This document shows, in pieces, positions 56,748-64,000 of a DNA stretch of 64,000 bases; the stretch's first letter is position 1; every line of letters begins with the position of its first letter. Under the pieces are notes generated by a model, which ran no database searches, was not told the origin of the DNA, and saw nothing but the letters and a program-made list of their open reading frames with translations. The stretch spans positions 19,348-83,347 of the forward strand of contig NZ_JAFBIV010000010.1 of NCBI RefSeq assembly GCF_021531915.1, in the 5' to 3' direction. A program made the position numbers and the translations under genes. The DNA comes from Oscillibacter valericigenes. GTDB taxonomy: Bacteria; Bacillota; Clostridia; Oscillospirales; Oscillospiraceae.

Positions 56748-57281
56748 ATGGCAATAGGAGAGCGCATCCATTTTTTCCGCACCCTCCGGGGTATGACACA
56801 GAAGTATCTTGGTATGGCGGTGGGCTTTCCAGAGCGTTCCGCCGATGTTCGTCTGGCACAGTACGAAACAGGCACCCGGACGCCGAAGGCCGACTTGACC
56901 GCTGCCCTGGCGCATACATTAGATGTATCGCCCCAGGCGTTGAGCGTCCCGGACATAGACAACTACATAGGTTTGGCCCATACGCTGTTCGCCTTGGAGG
57001 ATGTTTACAGTCTGAAAGTGGTAGAGGCGGATGGACGTGCCTGCCTGCAAGCAGATATTTTTCAGGGAGGCCGTCAAGCCAGTGAGCTGAACAAAATCTT
57101 GATTGCGTGGCGGGAACAGGCGGCGAAGTTGGAGGCCGGGGAGATCACCAAGGAGGACTATGACCGCTGGCGCTACAACTACCCGAAGTACGACACCACC
57201 CAGCGGTGGGCCAAAGTCCCCTCGAAGGAATTAAGCGATGCTCTGATAAAAGGATTGAAGAAACAGAGAAAAGACAAATAA
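56748..57281 (+). CDS. XRE-family regulator of the tet(W) element
   Basis: A 177-residue protein with an N-terminal helix-turn-helix (MAIGERIHFFRTLRGMTQKY, then RLAQYETGTRTPKADLTAAL) and a C-terminal domain ending TKEDYDRWRYNYPKYDTTQ. Divergent from xis-int and probably controlling excision; its own promoter holds a CTAAGCGAATATG operator. Paralogue of 24748-25272. ATG 56748 with AGGAGTT upstream; the earlier start at 56739 lacks support. Confidence 0.88.
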   Translation: MAIGERIHFFRTLRGMTQKYLGMAVGFPERSADVRLAQYETGTRTPKADLTAALAHTLDVSPQALSVPDIDNYIGLAHTLFALEDVYSLKVVEADGRACLQADIFQGGRQASELNKILIAWREQAAKLEAGEITKEDYDRWRYNYPKYDTTQRWAKVPSKELSDALIKGLKKQRKDK

Positions 57282-57283
57282 CA

Positions 57284-57325
57284 AAAAAGGTCTTGCCGAC
57301 TGGTGAAAGTCAGCAAGACCTTTTT
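57284..57325 (+). terminator. Intrinsic terminator of the element's XRE gene
   Basis: AAAAAGGTCTTGC + GACT pairs with AGTC + GCAAGACCTTTTT. Confidence 0.88.
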
Positions 57326-57400
57326 CTTAGGATATGGAGGATTTACCCGCAAGCCACCCGTTATACGGGAGTGAACAAAGTAAATCCGGTTTTGGTATCT

Positions 57401-57418
57401 GCTATCAATTTGCTATCA
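57401..57418. repeat. Right-end GCTATCA repeats of the tet(W) element
   Basis: GCTATCA at 57401 and 57412 (11-bp period), 76 bp before the core at 57477, the same geometry as in the miniature element (77 bp). Confidence 0.7.
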
Positions 57419-57476
57419 AATGCCCCGTTTCCGCTTTAAGACCCCAGTGTTTTCAAGGCTTTGCGGGTTTTGTCAG

Positions 57477-59018
57477 TTATTCCCATTCGATGGTGGCGGG
57501 GGGTTTGCTGGTGATGTCGTAGACGATGCGGTTGATGCCCTTTACCTCGTTGACGATGCGGGTGGAAATCTTGTCCAGTACGTCATAGGGGATGCGGGCC
57601 CAATCTGCGGTCATGAAGTCCGCGGTGGTGACGGCCCGGAGGGCCAGGGTGTAATCGTAGGTCCGGCCGTCGCCCATGACGCCCACAGAGCGGGTGTTGG
57701 TCAGGACGGCGAAATACTGGTTCAGGTTCTGATCCTCACCGGCCTTGGCGATCTCGTCCCGGAAGATAAAATCGGCTTCCCGCAGGGTGTCCAGCTTCTC
57801 CTTGGTCAGGTCGCCGATGACCCGGATGGCAAGGCCCGGACCGGGGAAGGGCTGGCGGGTGACCAGATACTCGGGCAGGCCCAGCTCCCGGCCCAGCTGG
57901 CGGACTTCATCCTTGAACAGCAGCCGCAAGGGCTCGATGATCTCCTTGAAGTCCACATAGTCCGGCAAGCCGCCCACGTTGTGGTGGCTCTTGATGACGG
58001 CGGCGTCGCCGGCACCGGATTCGATCACGTCGGGATAGATGGTGCCCTGGGCCAGGAAGTCCACGGCGCCGATCTTCTTGGCCTCTTCTTCAAAGACCCG
58101 GATGAATTCCTCGCCGATGATCTTCCGCTTGCGCTCCGGCTCGTCCACACCGGCCAGCTTCAGCAGGAACCGGGTCTCGGCGTTCACCCGGACGAAGTTG
58201 ATATCCCACTTGGCAAAGGCGGCCTCCACCTCGTCGCCCTCGTTCAGGCGCATGAGGCCGTGGTCCACGAACACGCAGGTCAGCTGACGGCCAACGGCTT
58301 CAGCCAGCAGAGCGGCGACAACGGAGGAGTCCACGCCTCCGCTGAGGGCCAGAAGAACTTTACCGCTGCCCACCTTTTCCCGAACGGCGGCGATGGCGGT
58401 CTTCTTGTAGTCCTCCATGGTCCAGTCGCCCACGGCACCGCAGACCTCGTAGAGGAAGTTGCGGATCATTTTGATGCCGTTTTCCGTGTGGTTGACCTCG
58501 GGATGGTACTGGACACCGTAGAAGCCACGGGCTTCGTCAGCAATGGCCACGTTGGGGCAGGCGTCGGAGTGGGCTGTCAGAGCAAAGCCCTCGGGCACCT
58601 TGGCCATATAGTCGCCGTGGCTCATCCAGGAGATGCCCTCAGCGGGCAGGCCCTTGAAGAGCTTGCAGGCGGTGTCGTAGTAGGTGACGGTCTTGCCGTA
58701 TTCCCGGGCGGAGTCGTCCTGAGCCTCGGTGACCTGGCCGCCCAGGGTGTGAGCCATGAGCTGGCAGCCGTAGCAGATGCCCAGGATTGGCACGCCCCAG
58801 GTGAAGATCTCCGGGTCCACGTGGGGAGAACTCTCCAGATAGACGGAGTTGGGACCGCCGGTGAAGATGATACCGATGGGGTCCATGGCTTTCAACTCGG
58901 CCAGGGGAGTGGTGTAGGGTTTGACCTCGCAATACACATTGCATTCACGGACACGGCGGGCGATCAGCTGGTTGTACTGGCCGCCGAAGTCCAGTACGAT
59001 GACAGTTTGATGGGACAA
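57477..59018 (-). CDS. guaA: GMP synthase (glutamine-hydrolysing)
   Basis: A 513-residue two-domain enzyme converting XMP to GMP. Glutaminase half: [20 protein letters not shown], nucleophile loop [11 protein letters not shown] (Cys about 84), catalytic YHPEVNHTE. Synthetase half: PP-loop [40 protein letters not shown] and the end ATIEWE. I choose TTG 59018 as start: it is in frame with the family N-terminus and has AAAAGGAGGG upstream, while the ATG at 59072 lies before that site. The last 19 bases are the integration core of the tet(W) element and remain intact. Confidence 0.96.
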   Translation of the reverse strand: MSHQTVIVLDFGGQYNQLIARRVRECNVYCEVKPYTTPLAELKAMDPIGIIFTGGPNSVYLESSPHVDPEIFTWGVPILGICYGCQLMAHTLGGQVTEAQDDSAREYGKTVTYYDTACKLFKGLPAEGISWMSHGDYMAKVPEGFALTAHSDACPNVAIADEARGFYGVQYHPEVNHTENGIKMIRNFLYEVCGAVGDWTMEDYKKTAIAAVREKVGSGKVLLALSGGVDSSVVAALLAEAVGRQLTCVFVDHGLMRLNEGDEVEAAFAKWDINFVRVNAETRFLLKLAGVDEPERKRKIIGEEFIRVFEEEAKKIGAVDFLAQGTIYPDVIESGAGDAAVIKSHHNVGGLPDYVDFKEIIEPLRLLFKDEVRQLGRELGLPEYLVTRQPFPGPGLAIRVIGDLTKEKLDTLREADFIFRDEIAKAGEDQNLNQYFAVLTNTRSVGVMGDGRTYDYTLALRAVTTADFMTADWARIPYDVLDKISTRIVNEVKGINRIVYDITSKPPATIEWE

Positions 59019-59047
59019 ACGGGGTCCCTCCTTTTGAAAAGAATAAC

Positions 59048-59719
59048 TTATTGGACCTCTGAACCGCCCCACTCCACCACGGTGAAACCGCCGCGGGAGA
59101 AGGCGGGCAGATCCTGGGGCGGAATTTCCGCGGGGGATCCTAGCGGCTTCCAGGCCATGAATACCCGCAGCAGGCTGTCCGGCTCCGGGCTGACGCTCAG
59201 ATGAGCGTGATCCGTGTAGGAATTGGCCTGGAAAGAGATCAGATTGTAGGGATACTGCTCCATCCGGGGGAGCCAGTAGATGATGAACTCGTTGGCTTCC
59301 CGGCGGTTCAGGCCCAGGCGGGCCAGCGCGTCCTCCAGAAAGGCGGCGGTTTCGCCGCCGGGGATGCAGAAGCCTTGGGAGAAGTCAAACTCTGCGTCAG
59401 ACAGACCTTCCCAGTAGAGATAGTTGTAGGTCTGGCCGTGCTCGTCTCTCAACGTGCCGCCGGGCTGGGCGGTGACGGTCCAGCCGTCGTTGTAGGCCGG
59501 ATAGGTGCAGGTCAGGTTGCCGTCAAGACCCAGACGGACTGTGACCTTCATCTCTTCCTCGGGGTAGAGGTAGATGACGGGCTTGGCCAAAGTCAGACCA
59601 GGATCATTGTCTTCTTCGCGGTGATTGGAATGAGAAAGGGGCCTGGTGATGAGCAGACAGGCCAGGACGAGCAGTAAAAGAAGAAGGAGGGGCGTGAAAA
59701 AGGATAGCTTCTTTTTCAT
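59048..59719 (-). CDS. Membrane-anchored protein of unknown function (KPVIYLYP type)
   Basis: A 223-residue protein with an N-terminal signal anchor ([18 protein letters not shown]) and an external domain starting [20 protein letters not shown], then [17 protein letters not shown] and YNYLYWEGL, ending with a His-containing [20 protein letters not shown]. This KPVIYLYP family is widespread in bacteria without a known role. It lies 29 bases upstream of the guaA start and has its own GGAGG site; the two may be cotranscribed. Confidence 0.8.
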   Translation of the reverse strand: MKKKLSFFTPLLLLLLLVLACLLITRPLSHSNHREEDNDPGLTLAKPVIYLYPEEEMKVTVRLGLDGNLTCTYPAYNDGWTVTAQPGGTLRDEHGQTYNYLYWEGLSDAEFDFSQGFCIPGGETAAFLEDALARLGLNRREANEFIIYWLPRMEQYPYNLISFQANSYTDHAHLSVSPEPDSLLRVFMAWKPLGSPAEIPPQDLPAFSRGGFTVVEWGGSEVQ

Positions 59720-59806
59720 AGGGTACGCCTCCTTTTTTGGCGCGATGGATGGATATGGCCGCCTGCCTTTACAGATTCAGACAAAAGGCGACGGTTGGCC
59801 CTAAAC

Positions 59807-60385
59807 TCAGACCTCGTCCCGGAAGACGATGTTGCCGGGCTCAGCGGACTCGATGATGGCCAGGGATTTCAGGTTGACCCCGGCGGCCCGCAGACGGTCA
59901 CCACCGCCCTGGAAGCCCTTCTCCACGGCGCAGCCGATACCCACCAGGGTGGCGCCGGCAGCGGTGACGATGTCGCACAGGCCCCGCATGGCCTCGCCGT
60001 TGGCCATGAAGTCGTCGATGATGAGGACCTTGTCGTCGGCGCTCATCCACTCCTTGCTGACCAGCAGGGTGACCTTTTTCTTATAGGTGTAGGAGAAGAT
60101 ATCGCTCTGATACAGGCCGCCCTCGATGTTGTCGCTCTTGGCCTTCTTGGCGAAGATCATGGGCTTGTGGAAGTGCTGGGCCACGATGGCGGACAGGGCG
60201 ATGCCGCTGGCCTCGGCGGTGAGGATCATGGTGACCTCATCCATGTTGAAGTGTTTGCCGAATTCCTCGGCGATATGGTCCATCAGCTCCGTGTCGATGC
60301 GGTGGTTCAGGAAGCCGTCCACCTTGATGATGTTGCCGGGCAGGACCTTGCCCTCTTTCCGGATGCGTTCCTTCAGTTCCTGCAT
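59807..60385 (-). CDS. xpt: Xanthine phosphoribosyltransferase
   Basis: A 192-residue purine-salvage enzyme making XMP from xanthine and PRPP, which guaA (further along the same strand) converts to GMP. Seen: MQELKERIRKEGKVLPGNII, KVDGFLNHRIDTELMDHIAE and the PRPP loop KVLIIDDFMANGEAMRGL. The length is typical for Xpt. ATG 60385 follows AGGGGG. No purine riboswitch consensus was found upstream. Confidence 0.94.
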   Translation of the reverse strand: MQELKERIRKEGKVLPGNIIKVDGFLNHRIDTELMDHIAEEFGKHFNMDEVTMILTAEASGIALSAIVAQHFHKPMIFAKKAKSDNIEGGLYQSDIFSYTYKKKVTLLVSKEWMSADDKVLIIDDFMANGEAMRGLCDIVTAAGATLVGIGCAVEKGFQGGGDRLRAAGVNLKSLAIIESAEPGNIVFRDEV

Positions 60386-60549
60386 TGGTTGGTTCCCCCT
60401 GTTTCTTTGTTTTTTCTATTCTTCCAATAAACAATCAAAATAATTTGCTTTCCTATTATCTCGAATTATGCGGTTTTTTGCAACTGTTTTTCCACACAAA
60501 AACAGAGAAAATGGACAGAATGACTTCGTACAAAAGACGCTAAGACGCG

Positions 60550-60584
60550 AAAGCCGCACCGTGTGGAGACACGGCGCGGCTTTT
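60550..60584. terminator. Hairpin after the Mrp gene
   Basis: AAAGCCGC-A-CCGTGT pairs with ACACGG-C-GCGGCTTT, just downstream of the Mrp stop (60592) on the minus strand. Confidence 0.65.
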
Positions 60585-60591
60585 CTGAAAT

Positions 60592-61413
60592 TTACTTGCT
60601 TTCCAGCCGGTCGGCGGCACCGTCCAGCCAGCTGCCCTGGAAGGCTTCGATATTGCCCGCGTCGGTGAGAGACGCCAGGGCCGGGTCGATGGGCATTTCT
60701 GCCAGGACGGTCAGGCCGTGGCGTGCGGCGGCTTCGGCAGTCTTGCCCTCGCCGAAGAGGTGGAGCTTCTTGCCGCAGTCGGGGCAGGAAACGTAGCTCA
60801 TGTTCTCCACCAGGCCCACGATGGGGACCTCCATCATCTCGGCCATCTTGACGGCCTTCTCTACCACCATGCTGACCAGCTCCTGGGGAGAGGCCACAAT
60901 GATGATGCCATCCAGGGGAATGGACTGGAACACGCTGAGGGACACGTCGCCGGTTCCGGGAGGCATATCCACGAACAGGTAGTCACAGTTCCACAGCACA
61001 TCCGTCCAGAACTGCTGGACCACGCCGGAGATGACGGGGCCGCGCCAGATGACGGGGTCCGTCTCGTTGGGCAGCAGCAGGTTGGTGGACATGATCTGGA
61101 TGCCGGTGCGGGACTCCATGGGATAGAGACCGTCCTCACTGCCCATGGCCTGACCGTGAACGCCGAAGGCCTTGGGAATGGAGGGACCGGTGACGTCGGC
61201 ATCCAGGACGCCCACGGCGTAGCCCCGGCGGCGCATGGTGACGGCCAGCTGGCTGGTGACCATGGATTTGCCCACGCCGCCCTTGCCGGACACGATGCCG
61301 TAGACCTTGCCCACCCGGGCGTTGGGATTATGCTCCTTCAGCAGGGACTGGGGCTCCTGCCGCTCCCCGCAGCTCTCGCCGCAGGTGGAGCAATTATGGG
61401 TGCATTCGCTCAT
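60592..61413 (-). CDS. Mrp/NBP35-type ATPase, Fe-S cluster carrier
   Basis: A 273-residue P-loop NTPase: GKVYGIVSGKGGVGKSMVTS (deviant Walker A GKGGVGKS, about residue 43), VLDADVTGPSIPKAFG, DYLFVDMPPGTGDVSLSVFQ and the C-terminal VSCPDCGKKLHLFG. The CxxC bridges iron-sulfur clusters in the dimer. The N-terminus adds a Cys-rich stretch CTHNCSTCGESCG, as in NBP35-like proteins. Role: assembly or transfer of Fe-S clusters. SD AAAAGGAG. Confidence 0.93.
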   Translation of the reverse strand: MSECTHNCSTCGESCGERQEPQSLLKEHNPNARVGKVYGIVSGKGGVGKSMVTSQLAVTMRRRGYAVGVLDADVTGPSIPKAFGVHGQAMGSEDGLYPMESRTGIQIMSTNLLLPNETDPVIWRGPVISGVVQQFWTDVLWNCDYLFVDMPPGTGDVSLSVFQSIPLDGIIIVASPQELVSMVVEKAVKMAEMMEVPIVGLVENMSYVSCPDCGKKLHLFGEGKTAEAAARHGLTVLAEMPIDPALASLTDAGNIEAFQGSWLDGAADRLESK

Positions 61414-61478
61414 AATTGATATCTCCTTTTCGCTTTCGCGTATATTACATTGTATAGACCGGGAAGTATCTTATACCT

Positions 61479-63710
61479 TTATGCCGTTTCCGTCAACCTC
61501 TGGACGGAAACTTCACTGTCACCGGCAAAGAATCCGGCCTCCCGGCTGTGGCAGGTGAACAGCAGGATCTGGCGGCGCCTGCCCTCCTCCTTCAGCCAGC
61601 GGAGAGCGGCGGCGCAGCGGTCATCGTCAAAATTGGCCAGGGCGTCATCCAGAATGATGGGAGCGGCCTGATCCGGGGGCAGCACCAGGTCACAGATGGC
61701 CAGACGAGTGGCCAGATACAGCTGGTCGGCAGTGCCTGCGGACAGCAGGGCAGCGTCCCGGTAGACACCGTCGCCCGTGGGCTCGGCGGAGATGCGGAAG
61801 GACCGGTCCAGGACCACGCCGCTGTACCTCTGCCCGGTCAGCTCGCTGAAGATCTCAGCTGCCCGTTGGCCCAGGGCGGGGGAGAAGCGGTTCTGCAGGG
61901 TGGTGTTGGCGTTTTCCAGGGCTGCCATAGCCATCTGGATGGAATCGTATTCGCCCTCCAGAGCGGTGATCTGCTCCCGCAGATGCTGGGCGGAGGACTG
62001 CAGCACGGCGGGATCGCCCTTGGCGTGAAGCTGTCCTGACAGGCGGTCCGCGGCGGAGCGGGCGGAGGCCAGGCTTGCCCGGATCTGCGCCAGTTCTCCG
62101 GTGACAGCTTCCCGGCTCCGGGCCGGAGGCGTCAGCTCTGTATCGTCGCCGCTTTCGGCAGCGGGCGTTTGCTGGGCCAGCAGCTCATAGCGCAGCCGGG
62201 CCTTCTGGGCGGCGGCTTCAGCCTCGGCCAGGGCCTTTCGCCGCGTCGCGCACTCCCGCAGGAGACTGTCGGCAGTCGAAGCATCAAAGGCGGAGGGGGC
62301 AAAACGGCGAATCTCCAGCAGGATGCCCTGCTCATTGGAGGAGAGGGTGTTGTACAGGGCCTCTGCCGTGGCGGAGCGCTTGTCAGCTTCGGCGCGGGCG
62401 GCTTCGGCGGAATGGTAAAGGGTGGTATAGGCGGTCAGATCCGTTTGACGCTGCTGGCGGGCTTCAGCGGCCAACGCCTCCCAACGGACCTGCTTCCGTC
62501 CGGTAAACAGCCCTAATGCCAGAATCGAAACACCCAGCAGACCGCAGGCGGCGCCGATGGACAGGGGAAGATTTTTCAGAGTGAGGTACAGGACCGTCCC
62601 CAGAGCAGCGGCGCAGAGGGTCAGCAGAAGGAGGGCCCACAGGGGGAGTCGGGGCTTTGGTGACAGATCCAGAGGGGATTTCTCCGCCTGCTCCGGGGTC
62701 AGACCGGTGAAGGGGCTTTCGTTGACGGCGGCTTCGGCCCGCAGCAGGGCCTTGGCGGCCTCATCCCGCTCCGCCCGGGCCTTGTCCACGGCTTTGCGGG
62801 TGGTCTCCAGATTGACGATGGCGCCCCGCAGACGGCCGATGGTCTCATTTTCGGGGACCCGGTCCTCCTCCAGTCGTTGCCGCAGGGCGGCGACCCGCTG
62901 CTCTGCCTGTTGAGCGGCATCACGGGCCTGGGCAAGGGTCTGCCGCTGTAAAGCGGCTTCCCAGCGGTCCAGACGGACAAGCTCCTCCGAGAGGGCAGCT
63001 TCCCGATGGGCGAAGGCCTCTGCCTGGGCACGGGCATCTGTCAGCTGGCGGGCAAGGATCTCCGCCTCCGCGATCTGTCGTTCTGTATCCTGCAGCTCCG
63101 TTTCCAGAACGGGCAGCTGGCCGGTTTTGTTGTGCCGGCGGCGGTTCAGCTGTTTTTTTAATGTATCAGCGGCCTCGGAATAGGAGGTGTCCTCCTCACC
63201 GGAGGTGATGAGGGAGGCGATGCGGCGCTCCAACCCGGCGTCCTGACTGATGGGCAGGCCGGCCTGACGAATGAAGGCGCTGCGCTCGTAGACCTCCCGG
63301 CTGACGCCCAGCAGCGTCTCGCCGCAGGTGGTGCCGGTCAACTCCGGAACGTGGTCGCCGGTGCCGCTGTAAACAGCCTGGAATTCTCCCATGGGAGATG
63401 TCTGGCGGCGGGTGGTCCGGGTGAGCGTCAGCTCCCGGCCATCAGCCAGGCAGTCCAGTCGGCCGCTCATGGTACTGCCGGACCAGGGAGCGTAACGAAT
63501 CTTATCAGGAATAAAGCCGGCCCGCTCCCGCTCCCGGCTGTTGACGCCGTAGAACATGGAGAGAAGGAAAGCGCACCAGGTGGATTTTCCGGTTTCGTTT
63601 GGGGCTTGTAAGATATTCAGGCCGTCGTTCAGCTCCAGCATTTCACCCCGGAGCTTCCCGAAGGAGGCGGTCATGCGGCGGATCAGCAGAAGAATCACTC
63701 CCAGATACAT
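61479..63710 (-). CDS. YhaN-like SMC-type AAA ATPase
   Basis: A 743-residue protein of the AAA_23/27 group: N-terminal Walker A LNILQAPNETGKSTWCAFLL, a long Ala/Glu/Arg coiled coil interrupted by two membrane-like helices (about residues 353-412: PLWALLLLTLCAAALGTVLY and IGAACGLLGVSILALGLFTG), a second coiled coil, and the C-terminal ABC signature-like LSAGTADQLYLATRLAICDL with Walker B PIILDDALANFDD. Like Bacillus YhaN it likely works with an SbcD-type nuclease in DNA repair, but no such gene is in view. The start is uncertain: ATG 63710, or a site nearer MTASFGKL (63674). Confidence 0.82.
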   Translation of the reverse strand: MYLGVILLLIRRMTASFGKLRGEMLELNDGLNILQAPNETGKSTWCAFLLSMFYGVNSRERERAGFIPDKIRYAPWSGSTMSGRLDCLADGRELTLTRTTRRQTSPMGEFQAVYSGTGDHVPELTGTTCGETLLGVSREVYERSAFIRQAGLPISQDAGLERRIASLITSGEEDTSYSEAADTLKKQLNRRRHNKTGQLPVLETELQDTERQIAEAEILARQLTDARAQAEAFAHREAALSEELVRLDRWEAALQRQTLAQARDAAQQAEQRVAALRQRLEEDRVPENETIGRLRGAIVNLETTRKAVDKARAERDEAAKALLRAEAAVNESPFTGLTPEQAEKSPLDLSPKPRLPLWALLLLTLCAAALGTVLYLTLKNLPLSIGAACGLLGVSILALGLFTGRKQVRWEALAAEARQQRQTDLTAYTTLYHSAEAARAEADKRSATAEALYNTLSSNEQGILLEIRRFAPSAFDASTADSLLRECATRRKALAEAEAAAQKARLRYELLAQQTPAAESGDDTELTPPARSREAVTGELAQIRASLASARSAADRLSGQLHAKGDPAVLQSSAQHLREQITALEGEYDSIQMAMAALENANTTLQNRFSPALGQRAAEIFSELTGQRYSGVVLDRSFRISAEPTGDGVYRDAALLSAGTADQLYLATRLAICDLVLPPDQAAPIILDDALANFDDDRCAAALRWLKEEGRRRQILLFTCHSREAGFFAGDSEVSVQRLTETA

Positions 63711-63849
63711 ATTTTAATAACTTGCGATACATTATAACACGTAAGAACCGGTTTGCACAGGTTGTTTTCTGTTTTGCACATAGGTAGTACTGAAATAAGC
63801 GGGGCTGATAGTCGATATTCGAAAAACAGAAAAAACCTTGGAAAAGGTG

Positions 63850-63878
63850 TTGACATTTGTCGAAGCATTTGGTATTCT
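63850..63878 (+). promoter_or_regulatory. Strong promoter P1 reading off the right edge
   Basis: TTGACA-N17-TATTCT, followed by AAAGCTGTCGCTGAGGTGA. Confidence 0.7.
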
Positions 63879-63950
63879 AACAAAGCTGTCGCTGAGGTGA
63901 AGGCCGCGGCGGGCTGCTGAAAAGAGATTGAAAAACCTCGAAAAAAGCAG

Positions 63951-63979
63951 TTGACAAACAGCGAGGGATATGTTATCCT
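63951..63979 (+). promoter_or_regulatory. Strong promoter P2 reading off the right edge
   Basis: TTGACA-N17-TATCCT, 101 bp after P1 and followed by the related AAAGTTGCTGCTGAGCAA. Tandem consensus promoters with repeated start regions are typical of rRNA operons; the gene itself is outside the window. Confidence 0.7.
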
Positions 63980-64000
63980 AAAAAAGTTGCTGCTGAGCAA

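Larger units (their letters stand above)
49320..57495. mobile_element. Integrative mobilizable element carrying tet(W), inserted at the 3' end of guaA
   Basis: About 8.2 kb from the core at 49320 to the guaA terminus (57477-57495). Repeats GCTATCA lie at 49435/49446/49461 (left) and 57401/57412 (right). Gene order from the left: tet(W), TnpV remnant, MobV relaxase with oriT, iteron-like array, RepA-like ATPase, RHH protein, tyrosine integrase, excisionase and divergent XRE regulator. There are no conjugation (T4SS) genes, so transfer would depend on a helper element. Confidence 0.75.

Noticed and set aside
57420..59204. Plus-strand open frame of 594 codons over guaA
   Set aside because: Antisense shadow of guaA; crosses the integration core and has no coding signature.
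60386..60590. Purine riboswitch upstream of xpt
   Set aside because: Expected because of xpt, but the conserved loop and junction sequences of the guanine aptamer were not found in this gap or upstream of either guaA.
1..64000. CRISPR array
   Set aside because: No set of regularly spaced 25-40-bp direct repeats was seen; the short repeats present are element ends or hairpins.
63695..64000. Minus-strand open frame at the right edge
   Set aside because: Overlaps two consensus plus-strand promoters, low-complexity Phe/Ser/Leu translation and no ribosome site.

Overview
The window reads as chromosome of a GC-rich gut Clostridia, most likely Oscillospiraceae of the Flavonifractor/Lawsonibacter/Intestinimonas kind. 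This is inferred from protein flavour, GGAGG-type ribosome sites, TTGACA/TATAAT promoters, strict-anaerobe genes (N-terminal-rubredoxin rubrerythrin) and tet(W). No rRNA, tRNA or CRISPR array was seen, but two tandem strong promoters at the right edge point to an RNA operon just outside.

Layout. 1-24.2 kb is core-like: an ABC exporter (cut by the window edge), a membrane-anchored XRE regulator, a MATE pump, an acetyltransferase, ftsH, rlmB with a catalytically dead-looking P-type-ATPase-like protein, an EF-G paralogue, reverse rubrerythrin, an orphan protein, NUDIX hydrolase plus lipid kinase, an AI-2E-family permease, a complete peptide/nickel ABC operon ending in a DUF3810 protein, and an acetyltransferase. 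24.2-25.5 kb is a miniature integrated element abutting a GMP-synthetase paralogue that lacks a working glutaminase half. 26.9-40.6 kb holds glycerate kinase, an SdpI-like protein and a catabolic locus: FadR-type regulator, TRAP transporter (dctQMP), second GntR regulator, metallo-beta-lactamase-fold protein, PPC-domain protein and a four-gene 2-oxo-acid/acetoin dehydrogenase complex.

40.7-44.1 kb is a sulfur locus (metY, Rrf2 regulator, cysK). metY follows a short leader ORF, an antiterminator segment and an intrinsic terminator, the architecture of ribosome-mediated attenuation; cysK also has a short Cys-containing leader ORF, and the promoters share a motif that may be the Rrf2 operator.

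44.1-57.5 kb is accessory DNA piled up at the 3' end of the full-length guaA: a degraded island (TetR, GNAT, isochorismatase-like, wrecked ABC exporter), a short mosaic, then an integrative mobilizable element (tyrosine integrase, excisionase, XRE regulator, RHH protein, RepA-like ATPase, MobV relaxase with a recognisable oriT, tet(W)). The ends of this element, of the degraded island and of the miniature element share one plan: a guaA-terminus core (TTAyTyCCAyTCG) and, about 115 bp inside the left end and about 76 bp inside the right end, a 7-bp repeat pair with an 11-bp period.

57.5-64 kb returns to core genes: guaA, a membrane-anchored protein, xpt, an Mrp/NBP35 ATPase and a YhaN-like SMC-type ATPase.
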